64,000 nucleotides of DNA from CAVQJU01 sp963712905 (GCA_963712905.1 CAVQJU010000008.1:1-64000); one strand, 5' to 3'; shown: positions 20,043 through 29,574, counted from the first letter of the stretch. Notes: generated by a model not told the origin, from the letters alone. Program-made: numbers and translations.

Positions 20043-21563
20043 ATGAGACATCAACTGTTCGCCACCAAGCCGCTCCGCCAGTTGCTCGACGAGATGGCCG
20101 GCGAGAACCGGCTCCGCCGCGTGCTCGGTCCCGTCCAGCTGACCAGCCTGGGCGTCGGCGCGATCATCGGCGCGGGCATTTTTGTCGCCACCGGCGCCGC
20201 CGCGCGCAATGTCGCCGGACCGGCTCTGATGCTGTCTTACGTCGTGGCGGGCATGACCTGTGTTTTCGCTGCGCTGTGTTACGCGGAGTTCGCGTCGATG
20301 GTGCCCGTGGCAGGGTCGGCCTACACCTACGCCTACGCGACGCTCGGCGAGCTCTTCGCGTGGATCATCGGCTGGGACCTCATCCTGGAGTACGCGGTGG
20401 GGTCGGCGACCGTCGCGAACGGCTGGTCGGGCTACTTCCAGAGCGTGCTGGCAAAATTCGGTGTTCAGTTGCCGGCAGCGCTGGCCGGCCCGCCGATCAT
20501 CTACAACGCGGCAGGTGAGTTCGTGCACACCGCCGGCGTGGTGAACCTTCCGGCGATCGTGATCGTCACCATCGTCACGGCGGTGCTGGTGAAGGGCATT
20601 CAGGAGAGCGCCGGCTTCAACACCACGATGGTGTTCCTCAAGGTCGCCGCCGTTTTCTTCGTGATTCTGGTCGGCGCCTTCTACATCAACCCCGCGAACT
20701 GGTCGCCGTTTGCGCCCTACGGCATGTCCGGCCTGAGTATCTTCGGATATCCGTTGATGGGACAGGTCAACGCGGGAGGTCAGCCGGTCGGCATGCTGGC
20801 GGGCGCGGCGATCATCTTCTTCGCGTACATCGGTTTCGACTCGGTGTCGACGCACGCGGAGGAGGCCAAGAACCCCACCCGGGACGTGCCCATCGGGATC
20901 ATCGCCTCGCTGCTGATCTGCACCATCCTCTACATCGCCGTCGTCGCCGTGCTGACCGGAATGGTCCGCTACGACAGCCTGAGCGTGGACGCGGGCGTCT
21001 CGGACGCCTTCAAGCAGGCCGGCCTGCCGTGGGCCGAGTTCATCATCGCCGCGGCGGGCGTAGCGGGCATCACATCGGTGCTGCTCGTGCTGATGCTGTC
21101 CGCGCCTCGGGTGTTTCTCGCGATGGCCCGGGACGGAATGGTGCCGCAGGGCTTTTTCGGGGACGTGCACCCGAAGTTCCGGACACCGTGGAAGTCCACC
21201 ATTCTGATCGGCGCGTTCGTGGCGACGATGACCGGCTTCCTGCCGATCGATGCGCTGCTGCACCTGGCCAACATCGGCACCTTGTTCGCGTTCATGATCG
21301 TCTGTGCCGCGGTGCTCATCATGCGCCGGACCAATCCCGACGCGAAGCGGCCGTTCCGCGCGCCCTTCTATCCGTTTGTTCCTGTTCTGGGCATCGCCTC
21401 CTGTCTCATGCTGATGTTCTCGCTGCCGGTCGCCAACTGGTACCGGCTCATCGCGTGGATGGCGCTCGGCCTCGTCATCTACTTCTCGTACGGCTACAAG
21501 CGCAGCGCGCTGGCCGCGCAGACGAGGGCTGTCGCGGCGTCCGGAGGAAGCCGTCGCGCCTGA
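20043..21563 (+). CDS. APC-family amino acid permease
   Basis: 506 residues with about 12 hydrophobic segments. 'LTSLGVGAIIGAGIFVATG' in the first helix is the APC substrate-binding motif, and 'FFAYIGFDSVSTHAEEAKNP' is the conserved loop after helix 6. It is most like cationic amino acid transporters (CAT/YfnA type). Cytoplasmic membrane. The substrate is an inference only. Confidence 0.9.
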   Translation: MRHQLFATKPLRQLLDEMAGENRLRRVLGPVQLTSLGVGAIIGAGIFVATGAAARNVAGPALMLSYVVAGMTCVFAALCYAEFASMVPVAGSAYTYAYATLGELFAWIIGWDLILEYAVGSATVANGWSGYFQSVLAKFGVQLPAALAGPPIIYNAAGEFVHTAGVVNLPAIVIVTIVTAVLVKGIQESAGFNTTMVFLKVAAVFFVILVGAFYINPANWSPFAPYGMSGLSIFGYPLMGQVNAGGQPVGMLAGAAIIFFAYIGFDSVSTHAEEAKNPTRDVPIGIIASLLICTILYIAVVAVLTGMVRYDSLSVDAGVSDAFKQAGLPWAEFIIAAAGVAGITSVLLVLMLSAPRVFLAMARDGMVPQGFFGDVHPKFRTPWKSTILIGAFVATMTGFLPIDALLHLANIGTLFAFMIVCAAVLIMRRTNPDAKRPFRAPFYPFVPVLGIASCLMLMFSLPVANWYRLIAWMALGLVIYFSYGYKRSALAAQTRAVAASGGSRRA

Positions 21564-21597
21564 TCGAAGGCGCAGGCCCCGCGAGGGCGACCACCTG

Positions 21598-22605
21598 TTG
21601 CGGGCGCAGGGCCCGGGCTTCGCCATCGCCATGCTGGCGCTGGTGGTGCTCGGCGGCGCGCTCGGCTATCACTGGATCGAAGGCTGGAGCTTCGGCCGCG
21701 CGCTGTACCGGACGGTGCTCGCCATTACCACTGTCGAGTCGCCTGCGGCTTCGACGCTCGGCGGCCAGATCTTCACCGTGGTGCTGCTCGTCGCCGGCGT
21801 GAGCGGCGCGCTCTACACGTTCACCCTGATCGCGACGGTGGTTGTCGAGGGTGGATTACCCAGACGGTTCGACCAGCGTCGCCGTGCGCATATGCTCGAG
21901 TCACTCCACGACCATTTCATCCTGTGCGGGTACGGCCGCATCGGCCGCATCGTCGCCCAGCAGTTGCTGCGGCAATCGGTGCCCTTCGTCGTCGTGGACC
22001 GCGATCGCGCGCGAATCGATCAGGCCACAGCCGATGGCGCGCTGACCCTGCAGGGGGATGCGAGCGACGAGGACCTCCTGACGCGGGCCGGTGTCGCCCG
22101 GGCGCGCGGGCTCATCGCGGTTGTCGGCACCGATGCGGAGAACGTCTACGCCGTGCTGAGCGCGCGTGTGCTCCGCCCCGATCTGTTCATCGTCGGCCGC
22201 GCCGCTACCGAGGACGCCGGGGTGAAGCTCAAGCGCGCCGGCGCCAACCGCGTCGTGTCGCCGTACGACATCGGCGGGCTGCAGATTGCGCAGACGGCGC
22301 TCCGGCCGGCCGTGGTGGACTTCGTGGAGCTGGCCACGAGCGCGGACAGCCTCGATCTGGCGATGGAGCAAATCACGATTTCCGAGAAATCCGCGCTGGT
22401 CAACCAGTCGATTCTCGCGGCGAACCTGCGCCAGCGTTTCGGCGTGATCGTCGTCGGCATTCAGCGCAGCGATCTGCGCATGGCTTTCAATCCCGAACCC
22501 GAAACGATGATCGGCGGCGGCGACAAGCTCGTGGTCCTCGGCCGGCCCGAATCGCTCAGACGGCTGGAAACGGAGGCTGGAGGACATGGCGGCACGACTG
22601 CTTGA
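21598..22605 (+). CDS. RCK-domain ion-channel-like protein with atypical pore
   Basis: Two membrane segments (about residues 8-24 and 52-75) flank a pore loop, followed by a TrkA-N NAD-binding domain ('FILCGYGRIGRIVAQQLL', 'GDASDEDLLTRAGVARA') and a TrkA-C domain. The order is that of MthK-type potassium channels. However, the expected TVGYGD selectivity filter reads 'TTVESPAAS' here. The start is TTG at 21598. The last 20 bases overlap folD. It may be a non-selective or non-conducting relative; ion specificity cannot be inferred. Confidence 0.8.
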   Translation: MRAQGPGFAIAMLALVVLGGALGYHWIEGWSFGRALYRTVLAITTVESPAASTLGGQIFTVVLLVAGVSGALYTFTLIATVVVEGGLPRRFDQRRRAHMLESLHDHFILCGYGRIGRIVAQQLLRQSVPFVVVDRDRARIDQATADGALTLQGDASDEDLLTRAGVARARGLIAVVGTDAENVYAVLSARVLRPDLFIVGRAATEDAGVKLKRAGANRVVSPYDIGGLQIAQTALRPAVVDFVELATSADSLDLAMEQITISEKSALVNQSILAANLRQRFGVIVVGIQRSDLRMAFNPEPETMIGGGDKLVVLGRPESLRRLETEAGGHGGTTA

Positions 22606-23524
22606 TGGCGTTGCGGTAGCGGCGGCGATTCGCGCGGAGGTGGCACCGGCGATTGCGGCATTCACGGCGAAGATGGGACGCCCGCCCGGGCTGGGTATCG
22701 TCCTGGTCGGGAACGATCCGGCGTCGGAAGTGTACGTCGGGACCAAGCTGAAGTCAGCGGGGGAGGCCGGCCTGCGCGCTGATCTGCAGCGGTTGCCGGC
22801 GGCCGCGTCGCTGGCCGACCTGATGGCCGTCGTCGACGGGCTGAACAGGAGCGAGGCGCACGACGGCATCCTGGTGCAGTCCCCGCTGCCCGAGGCGATG
22901 GGGCCGGACGCCGAGCGGCAGGTCTTCGACGCCGTCCGCGCCGACAAGGACGTGGACGGGTTCCATCCGGTCAACGTCGGGCGCCTCGTGCAGAACCGCG
23001 CGTCGCTCGTGGCCTGCACGCCGTCCGGCGTCATCGAACTGCTGGAGCGATCGCAGATTCGCATCGCGGGCGCCCGGGCCGTCGTCATCGGACGCAGCGA
23101 CATCGTCGGCAAGCCGATGGCGCTGCTGTTGCTCCATCGGCACGCCACGGTCACGATTTGCCACTCGAAGACGCCGAACCTTCCCCAGGTCGCCGCCGAA
23201 GCGGACATCGTCGTCGCCGCGATCGGGCGCCCGGGATTCGTGACGCGCGACTTCGTGAAACCCGGCGCGACAGTCGTCGACGTCGGGACGACGCCGGTGA
23301 GGGACCGCGCGGTGGTCGAGCGCCTCTTCGCGCCGGGCTCGAAGCGCCTCGAGGCGTTCGCGAAGCGCGGCCAACTCGTCGTCGGCGACGTGCATCCGAA
23401 CGTCGCGGAAATCGCCGGCGCGCTGTCACCGGTCCCGGGCGGCGTCGGTCCGCTCACCATCGCCTTGCTGCTGAAGAACACGCTGCTGGCCGCGCAGGCA
23501 CGCGCCGGGCAGGGGCTGACGTAG
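22586..23524 (+). CDS. folD: Methylenetetrahydrofolate dehydrogenase/cyclohydrolase
   Basis: Bifunctional one-carbon enzyme. 'VGNDPASEVYVGTKLKSA' (catalytic Lys and Tyr), 'GILVQSPLP', 'KDVDGFHPVNVGRL', 'VIGRSDIVGKPMALLLL' and the tail 'GDVHPNVAEIAGALSPVPGG'. The C-terminal 'PVPGGVGPLTIA' is standard. 312 residues. The TAG stop is supplied by the GTAG of a REP-like element. Confidence 0.97.
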   Translation: MAARLLDGVAVAAAIRAEVAPAIAAFTAKMGRPPGLGIVLVGNDPASEVYVGTKLKSAGEAGLRADLQRLPAAASLADLMAVVDGLNRSEAHDGILVQSPLPEAMGPDAERQVFDAVRADKDVDGFHPVNVGRLVQNRASLVACTPSGVIELLERSQIRIAGARAVVIGRSDIVGKPMALLLLHRHATVTICHSKTPNLPQVAAEADIVVAAIGRPGFVTRDFVKPGATVVDVGTTPVRDRAVVERLFAPGSKRLEAFAKRGQLVVGDVHPNVAEIAGALSPVPGGVGPLTIALLLKNTLLAAQARAGQGLT

Positions 23525-23544
23525 CGTCCGGCTTCAGCCGGACG
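23521..23544 (+). repeat. REP-like GTAG-hairpin
   Basis: GTAG followed by the 8-bp stem CGTCCGGC and loop TTCA. Same sequence as the element at 7740 but opposite strand. It provides the folD stop codon and lies in the short folD-coaE spacer. Confidence 0.8.
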
Positions 23545-23559
23545 GACACGGGTTTCACG

Positions 23560-24153
23560 ATGTTGAAAGTTGCGCTGACCGGCGGTATCGCGACGGGCAA
23601 GAGCCACGTGCTCGAACGGCTTCGCCGGCGCGGCGTCCCCTGTCTCGATGCCGACGCGCTGGCGCACGGCGTGGAGGCCGCCGGCACGGAGGCCACGCAG
23701 GCGATCGCGGCGCGCTTCGGCGACGGCGTGCTCGCGAAGGACGGTTCCGTCGACCGGACGAAGCTGGGGCCGATCGTCTTCGCGGACAGCGCCGCGCGCA
23801 GCGACCTGGAGGCGATCGTCCATCCGGCGGTTTACCGCGCGATCAGGGCCGGGCTCCGCGCGTTCGAATTGACCGGGAACCCGCGGCTCGCCGTCGTGGA
23901 CGTCCCGCTGCTGTTCGAGAGCGGCCGGGCTTCTGACTTCGACACGGTGATCGCGACGGTCTGCAAACCCGATATTCAGCTCGCCAGGCTCATCGCGCGG
24001 GGGCTGAGCGACGAAGATGCCCGCCGGCGCCTCGCCGCGCAGCTCCCCGCCGCAGAAAAGGCGACGCGCGCCAACCACGTCATCGACACGAGCGGCACGT
24101 TCGAAGAGACCGACGCTCAAGTCGATCGGTTACTGCAGGTCCTCGCGAACTAG
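23560..24153 (+). CDS. coaE: Dephospho-CoA kinase
   Basis: Last step of CoA synthesis. P-loop 'LTGGIATGKSHV', 'LDADALAHG', 'VVDVPLLFESG' and the lid region 'ARGLSDEDARRRLAAQLP' are diagnostic. 197 residues. ATG at 23560 lies 15 bases after the REP element. Converges with the membrane protein at 24165. Confidence 0.95.
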   Translation: MLKVALTGGIATGKSHVLERLRRRGVPCLDADALAHGVEAAGTEATQAIAARFGDGVLAKDGSVDRTKLGPIVFADSAARSDLEAIVHPAVYRAIRAGLRAFELTGNPRLAVVDVPLLFESGRASDFDTVIATVCKPDIQLARLIARGLSDEDARRRLAAQLPAAEKATRANHVIDTSGTFEETDAQVDRLLQVLAN

Positions 24154-24164
24154 GGAGGCACGGC

Positions 24165-25928
24165 TCAGGGCCGCTCGCCGTTCCAGGGCGAGCGCATGAA
24201 CCGCAGCGAAGCGAGGACGGCCACCCCGAAGATCACCCAGCCAGCCGTCAAGCCCGTCGGGGAAAAGGCGATAGACAGCCGGCCGGCAGCCCTGGCGGGT
24301 ATGGTGACCGCAATGTTCTTGTACTTTGATTCCGTTGTGACCGCGCCGATCGTGCTCCGCCACCCGTGCGCGTAGTTCTGATTGACGAAGATGTGCGAGG
24401 TCTCCGGTCCGCCCTCGAAATCCACGTCGATCCGGTTTTGCGTGAATACCGAATTCACGACGCGCACGCCGTCATCGCCGGAGACGAGCAGCTTATCGGC
24501 GTCGGCGAGCTCCTTCAGTTTGAGAGGTTCATAGCAGAGGAACGTCGAGCGGCCGGCCATCATCGCCCGCAGCATCGGCGCGTCCTGCTTGTAGGGATCG
24601 ACCTTCAGGTCCGTGATTGGCGCCGGCGGCCGGCTCAGCAGCCGGAAGCCGCTGTCGAGCGGGCGTTGATCGAAGATCCCGCTGAAGTGCGACCCGTTCC
24701 GCCAGATCAGATCGCCGGAGGCTGTCAGGCAGAGCACCGCGACGATGAAGCGTCCCTGGCGGCTGCTGATGTCATCGAACGATAGCTCCCGAAGCGTCCA
24801 GCCAACGAGTGTCGCGGCGAACAGGACGAAGCCGATCGTGAAGCGGCTCGGCAGGCGGTATTTCGACAGAAAGGGAACAACGCGCGCGAGCGAGGCCGGC
24901 GCAAACGGGCTGAACTCTCCCAGCGAGAAGGCGAAGAAAAGCGCGGCGGCGACGGCGAGCGAGATGCCGAGCCAGCGCGTAGTCAACGGCCTGGTTGAGA
25001 AGAACACCCACAGCAGCGCCGCCGCGATCAGCAGCGCAGCCGGAACGCCGATGTAATTCCCGTACTCCTGCCACGGGTACACCTGGTCCGGAAAGTGCGT
25101 TCGGCGATTCTGCGACGGGTCGAGGTAGGCGTGCCCGACCATCTCGGGTGTCATGGCATCGGGCAGTCCCAACGCCCGGTCATCCTGAAACCGGTCGCTC
25201 CCGATGTAGGTGAGGACGGGGACGAGCTTCGGGGCGGCGTAGGCGAATCCCGCCACACCACACACGAGCGCAACGAGGACCGGCTGCCAGCGGCGCTTCA
25301 CCACGGCGGCTGTCAGGGCGACTGTGCCGATGCCGATGACGGCCATGGGAATGATGTGGAGACCACCGTTGATCACCGTCAGCCCCAGCACGCCTCCCGC
25401 GAACAGCGCGTCGCGCAGGCCGCCGCCCGACGACATCGCGCGGCACAGCCAGTACAACAGCATCGGCAGGAAGAACGCCGGAAGAAACACGGCGTGCCCT
25501 TCCGCGACGTGCAGCGCGAGCGCGCCGGAAGCGACGAAGATGCACGACAGATAGATCGCGACGGGCAGGAACCGTACGCCGGCCACCTGGCGCACGAGCA
25601 GGTGCATGCCGACGAATCCGATCCAGTAGTGAAGGACGACGTTCACCTTCATCGCGAGGGGCAGCGAGAAGAGGAGCGCCAGCGGATACGCCGGGCTGAG
25701 CAAGGGGACCTGGGGGTTCTGCCACAGGACGTTGCCGCCGCAGTACCACGGATTCCAGAAGGGCCACTGCCCGTACTCGATGACGCTTCTGAGGACCGAC
25801 GCGTAGTAGAACGTGTGCTGATCCCAGTCGTAGTGGCCCACGCCATTGGGCACCACGAACAGCGGCGCGCACATCAGCACGCTCAGACCGGCGGAAATCC
25901 CGCAGACCAGGGCGGTTTGCCTGGACAC
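24165..25928 (-). CDS. Polytopic membrane protein, YfhO/GT-C-like
   Basis: 587 residues with about 11 membrane segments and a periplasmic C-terminal beta-rich domain ('INQNYAHGWRSTIG'-like; here 'VNQNYAHGWRS') before a last helix. The first loop 'DWDQHTFYYASVLRSV' has acidic residues where GT-C transferases place their catalytic Asp. Architecture and position as last gene of the Kdo operon suggest glycan or lipid-linked sugar handling in the cell envelope. GTG start at 25928. Assignment is by architecture only. Confidence 0.6.
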   Translation of the reverse strand: MSRQTALVCGISAGLSVLMCAPLFVVPNGVGHYDWDQHTFYYASVLRSVIEYGQWPFWNPWYCGGNVLWQNPQVPLLSPAYPLALLFSLPLAMKVNVVLHYWIGFVGMHLLVRQVAGVRFLPVAIYLSCIFVASGALALHVAEGHAVFLPAFFLPMLLYWLCRAMSSGGGLRDALFAGGVLGLTVINGGLHIIPMAVIGIGTVALTAAVVKRRWQPVLVALVCGVAGFAYAAPKLVPVLTYIGSDRFQDDRALGLPDAMTPEMVGHAYLDPSQNRRTHFPDQVYPWQEYGNYIGVPAALLIAAALLWVFFSTRPLTTRWLGISLAVAAALFFAFSLGEFSPFAPASLARVVPFLSKYRLPSRFTIGFVLFAATLVGWTLRELSFDDISSRQGRFIVAVLCLTASGDLIWRNGSHFSGIFDQRPLDSGFRLLSRPPAPITDLKVDPYKQDAPMLRAMMAGRSTFLCYEPLKLKELADADKLLVSGDDGVRVVNSVFTQNRIDVDFEGGPETSHIFVNQNYAHGWRSTIGAVTTESKYKNIAVTIPARAAGRLSIAFSPTGLTAGWVIFGVAVLASLRFMRSPWNGERP

Positions 25929-25934
25929 GGCGCC

Positions 25935-27164
25935 TTACGCTTCGACTTCCGTCGTGTCCTGCGCCGGCGCGATGCGTTCTTCCACGAACGTGTTCCAGTC
26001 GTGGCAGTGCGGGCACTGCCAGAGGAGCTCGGTGCTCCGGTAGCGGCACCGCATGCAGACGTGCGGGTCGAGGTAGAAGACGGCGTGCTCCGTCAGTTCG
26101 CTGTAGCGATTGACGAGCGGGGGAGGGTAACGCAGCTGGCCGAGCGCGTGCCAGATCGCCTGGTGGATACCCAGCGCGTGCGGATTCTGCACGAGCGCGG
26201 AGAAGAGCAGGTCGAGCGCATCGTGGGGGCGGCCGCTGCTGGCGAGGTGGCGTGAGAGAGCAAGCCTCGCGCGCCAGTCCTGCGGGTTCTCGTCGATGAG
26301 ACGCCGGCAGAGGAGCGCGAAGCGGTCGGGCGTGCCGTTGCGAACCGCCTGCGATTCGAGGCGCCCGAAGGCCAGATACGCACGATCGGGGGCGACGGCG
26401 ATGAGCCGTTCCCAGGTCGCGCCGGCTTCCTGATCCTTGCCTTGCGCGAGCTTCACGTCGCCGAGGTTGAGATACGCCGGCACGGCGCGGCCGTCGAGCT
26501 CGATTGCGCCTTCGAAGCGCCGGATGGCTTCCGGATAATCCTTCCGCCGCATCGCCTCGAGGCCGATTTCGTTCTCGAGAAATGCCAGAATCGCCTGGTT
26601 CTTCGACCCGCTCTCGACGTCGGTCAGCTTCGACAGGCGCTGGCGCGTGTCGTACGCATCGGTCCACTGGTGCTGCTCCTCGTGGAGCTTCTGCAGGTTG
26701 ACCAGCGCGTAGCTGTTCGTCGAGTCGAGCCGCAGCACCTCGTTGAACGCCTCGAGCGCCCGATCGACGAAGCCGCCGCGCTTGTAGTCGAGCCCGAGGC
26801 AGAGCAGCACGTAGGCGTGCTCGAGTTTGGTCAGATTCGGCCGCTGCAGGAGACCCTGGTGCACCGTGATCGCCTTGCCGACCTGGCCCTTTTCCCTGTA
26901 CAGGTTGCCCAGGATCATGTGCACTTCGAGCGCGTCGGCGTCGAGGCTCGCGGCCCGCGCGAGCTCTTCGATCGCCATGTCGATCTGGTTGCCGCCGAGA
27001 AAACTCAGGCCGAGGATGTAGTGCGACGACCGGCGCGCGCGGCGCCGGTCGATCCACTTGCCGTCCTTCAGCTTGTAGCGCTCCCACGCCTTGCCGACCG
27101 TCAGGCCGATCAGCAGCGCGATGAGCGCGGCGAGCAGCGGCGCGTAGGCGGACAGCCCCGTCAT
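25935..27164 (-). CDS. lapB: LapB/YciM-like TPR protein with zinc ribbon
   Basis: One N-terminal membrane segment (about residues 6-22), then many tetratricopeptide repeats ('YILGLSFLGGNQIDMAIEEL', 'AYLNLGDVKLAQGKDQEAGA') and a C-terminal rubredoxin-like zinc site with C370, C373, C384 and C387 ('CMRCRY', 'CPHCHDWNTF'). This is the layout of LapB, which in E. coli tunes LPS synthesis through LpxC turnover. 409 residues. ATG at 27164 overlaps the kdsC stop. Lying in a Kdo operon supports an LPS role. Confidence 0.85.
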   Translation of the reverse strand: MTGLSAYAPLLAALIALLIGLTVGKAWERYKLKDGKWIDRRRARRSSHYILGLSFLGGNQIDMAIEELARAASLDADALEVHMILGNLYREKGQVGKAITVHQGLLQRPNLTKLEHAYVLLCLGLDYKRGGFVDRALEAFNEVLRLDSTNSYALVNLQKLHEEQHQWTDAYDTRQRLSKLTDVESGSKNQAILAFLENEIGLEAMRRKDYPEAIRRFEGAIELDGRAVPAYLNLGDVKLAQGKDQEAGATWERLIAVAPDRAYLAFGRLESQAVRNGTPDRFALLCRRLIDENPQDWRARLALSRHLASSGRPHDALDLLFSALVQNPHALGIHQAIWHALGQLRYPPPLVNRYSELTEHAVFYLDPHVCMRCRYRSTELLWQCPHCHDWNTFVEERIAPAQDTTEVEA

Positions 27165-27709
27165 TTCCCCGTGTGCCCCTCGGTTTCGTATGCCGCCACG
27201 ATCGAATCCCACATGCCCCGGGCCCGCAGCACGAGCTCGATGACCTCGCGCACGGCGCCGGCGCCGCCGGCGTACGCGCTCACGAAGTCCACGCGCGACC
27301 GCACTTCGGCCGTGGCGTCTCCAGGCGCCGACGATAATCCAACCCGGGCCAGCACCGCCAGATCGACGATGTCGTCGCCCATGTAGGCCACCTGGTCGTC
27401 GGTCAGCACCATGTCGCCCACGATCTGATCGTAGGTGTCGGCCTTGCTGGTCACGCCCTGGTGCACGAGCGTGATGCCGAGTTGCGCCGCCCGCTGCAGT
27501 GTCGTGGGCGACTGCCGCGCCGACAGGAGCCCCACCGTCAGGCCGGCCCGCTGCGCCCACACCATGGCGATGCCGTCCCGGATGTGAAAGCGCTTGCTCT
27601 CGGTGCCGTCGCCGTGGATGAAAACCGCGCCGTCGGTCATCACGCCGTCCACGTCGAACAGTAGAAGCTTGATCTTGGCGGCCTTGGCGGCTAGAGGGTC
27701 AGGGTTCAA
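27161..27709 (-). CDS. kdsC: KDO-8-phosphate phosphatase
   Basis: Small HAD hydrolase that dephosphorylates Kdo 8-phosphate. 'LLLFDVDGVMTDG', 'GLLSARQSPTT' and 'YMGDDIVDLAVLARVG' are the three HAD motifs in KdsC form. 182 residues if TTG at 27709 is used; this start lies in a TGAACCC heptamer array, so the first residues (MNPDPL) are encoded by repeat sequence. No better start exists before the first strand. Confidence 0.92.
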   Translation of the reverse strand: MNPDPLAAKAAKIKLLLFDVDGVMTDGAVFIHGDGTESKRFHIRDGIAMVWAQRAGLTVGLLSARQSPTTLQRAAQLGITLVHQGVTSKADTYDQIVGDMVLTDDQVAYMGDDIVDLAVLARVGLSSAPGDATAEVRSRVDFVSAYAGGAGAVREVIELVLRARGMWDSIVAAYETEGHTGK

Positions 27710-27744
27710 GGTTCAGGGTTCAGGGTTCAAGGTTCAGGGTTCAA
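27696..27744 (-). repeat. Heptamer array (about 6 units) between kdsD and kdsC
   Basis: On the minus strand TTGAACC/CTGAACC units run in tandem. The array supplies the TGA stop of kdsD at its upstream end and the TTG start of kdsC at its downstream end. The same unit occurs at 53331 and 63684. Confidence 0.8.
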
Positions 27745-28703
27745 AACAGCTCCGTGCGCCACAGGTTGTGCACGTGGACGACGCCGACCACGCGGCGCGG
27801 ATCGCCGTCAACGACGACGATCGACGTGATCTTCCGCTGTTCCATGATGTTGAGTGCTTCGGCCGCCAGCGTGGCCGGCGCGATCGACACCGGCCCCCGC
27901 GTCATGACATCCGCCGCGGTCAGGGCGCGGATGTCGCCGCCTTTCTCCATATGCCGCCGCAGGTCGCCGTCCGTGATGATGCCGAGGAGCGCGCTGCCTC
28001 CGTCGACGACGCACGTCATGCCCAGGCCCTTGCTCGACATCTCGTAGATGACGTCGCGCATGCCGGTTCCGGCCTGCACGATGGGGCACTCCTTGCCGGC
28101 GTGCATCAACGCGTCGACGCGCATCAGCCGCTTGCCAAGCTTGCCGCCGGGGTGAAGGCTGGCGAAATCCTCCTGTCGGAAGCCCTTCTCCTTGAGGAGT
28201 GTCATCGCGAGCGCGTCGCCCATGGCCAGCGCCGCGGTCGTGCTCGCCGTCGGCACCAGGTTCAACGGGCAGGCTTCCTCGGTGACGCCGCAGTCGAGCG
28301 CCACGTCGGCGGCCTGCGCCAGAGCCGACCGCATCACGCCGGTGATGGCGATCAACCGGGAGCCCAGGCGGCGGATCGTGTCGATGAGGTTCAGGATCTC
28401 GTCGGTCTCCCCGCTGTACGACAGCGCGACGACAACGTCGTCTCCTTGAATCACGCCGAGGTCGCCGTGCGCCGCCTCAGCGGGGTGCAGGAAGAACGCC
28501 GGCGTGCCGGTGCTGGCGAGCGTGGCGGCGATCTTCTGGCAGATCACGCCGGACTTGCCCATCCCCGTCACGATCACACGGCCGCGGCACTGGAGGAGCA
28601 GCTCGACGGCACGGTCGAATCGCTCGTCCAGACGCCCGACGAGGGCGAGGACGGCCGCGGCTTCCGTTTCCAGTACCTTGCGGGCGAGGGCGCGGTCAGC
28701 CAT
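27741..28703 (-). CDS. kdsD: Arabinose-5-phosphate isomerase
   Basis: Makes D-arabinose 5-phosphate for Kdo. N-terminal SIS domain ('RVIVTGMGKSGVICQKIAAT', 'LSYSGETDEIL') and two C-terminal CBS domains ('GMTCVVDGGSALLGIITDGD', 'ITSIVVVDGDPRRVVGVVH'). 320 residues. ATG at 28703 overlaps the kdsA stop by 8 bases. Confidence 0.95.
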   Translation of the reverse strand: MADRALARKVLETEAAAVLALVGRLDERFDRAVELLLQCRGRVIVTGMGKSGVICQKIAATLASTGTPAFFLHPAEAAHGDLGVIQGDDVVVALSYSGETDEILNLIDTIRRLGSRLIAITGVMRSALAQAADVALDCGVTEEACPLNLVPTASTTAALAMGDALAMTLLKEKGFRQEDFASLHPGGKLGKRLMRVDALMHAGKECPIVQAGTGMRDVIYEMSSKGLGMTCVVDGGSALLGIITDGDLRRHMEKGGDIRALTAADVMTRGPVSIAPATLAAEALNIMEQRKITSIVVVDGDPRRVVGVVHVHNLWRTELF

Positions 28704-29574
28704 GAACGGATGTCGCGGATGTGGCGGCCGCAGGTCTGCCGGCTTCCGCCTGCTTGACGATCGCGTCGATGGCCAGCAGGCGCCGCAGCAGCGGCTCGAG
28801 CAGATCGAGCCTGAGCGCGTTCTGCGCATCGCTCTTGGCGCGGACCGGATCGTCGTGGACCTCGAGGAACACGCCGTCGACGCCGGCCGCGACGCCCGCA
28901 GAGGCGAGCGGCTCGATATATTCGGCCTGGCCGGCCGTGATGCCGTCTCCGCCGCCCGGCAACTGGAGGCTGTGCGTCACGTCGAACACGACCGGAATGC
29001 CGTGCTGCCGAAGCATGGGCAGGGCGCGCATGTCGACGACAAGGTTGTGGTAGCCGAAGCTGGTGCCCCGTTCCGTGACGAAGACGCGCGGGTTACCGGC
29101 ATCGACGACCTTCGCGACGGCGTGCCGCACGTCGTCGGGCGCCAGGAATTGACCTTTCTTGATGTTCACGACGCGCCCGGTCCGGGCGGCGGCGACGATG
29201 AGGTCCGTCTGGCGCGACAGGAACGCCGGAATCTGGAGGATGTCGGCGACGTCGGCCACCGGGGCGGCCTGCGCCGGCTCGTGGATATCGGTGACGATCG
29301 GCACGCCGTACCGCGCCTTGATCGCGCCCAGCACGCGCAGGCCTTCGGCGAGGCCCGGGCCGCGAAAAGAACGTCCGGACGTCCGGTTGGCCTTGTCGAA
29401 CGATGCCTTGAACACCAGCGGGATGCCCACACGCCTGGTGATGTCCAGCAGCGCAGCCGCCATCGCGTCCGCGTGCGCCTCGCTCTCGATGACGCACGGC
29501 CCCGCCATCAGCACCAGCGGACTGCCGAAGCCGATGGGGATCTCGCCCACACGGATGGGGGTCACGGGAGTCAT
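28696..29574 (-). CDS. kdsA: KDO-8-phosphate synthase
   Basis: Condenses PEP with arabinose 5-phosphate. 'LMAGPCVIESEAHADAMA', 'FKASFDKANRTS', 'VTDIHEP', 'IQIPAFLSRQTD'-type segment and 'DVTHSLQLPGG' fit the family. The ATG at 29574 overlaps a TATAAT box. GTG three codons on (29565) sits 7 bases after that box and would be a leaderless start. The protein would be 289 or 292 residues. No metal-site Cys of class II was checked by alignment; 'GPCVIE' has a Cys. Confidence 0.94.
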   Translation of the reverse strand: MTPVTPIRVGEIPIGFGSPLVLMAGPCVIESEAHADAMAAALLDITRRVGIPLVFKASFDKANRTSGRSFRGPGLAEGLRVLGAIKARYGVPIVTDIHEPAQAAPVADVADILQIPAFLSRQTDLIVAAARTGRVVNIKKGQFLAPDDVRHAVAKVVDAGNPRVFVTERGTSFGYHNLVVDMRALPMLRQHGIPVVFDVTHSLQLPGGGDGITAGQAEYIEPLASAGVAAGVDGVFLEVHDDPVRAKSDAQNALRLDLLEPLLRRLLAIDAIVKQAEAGRPAAATSATSVHG

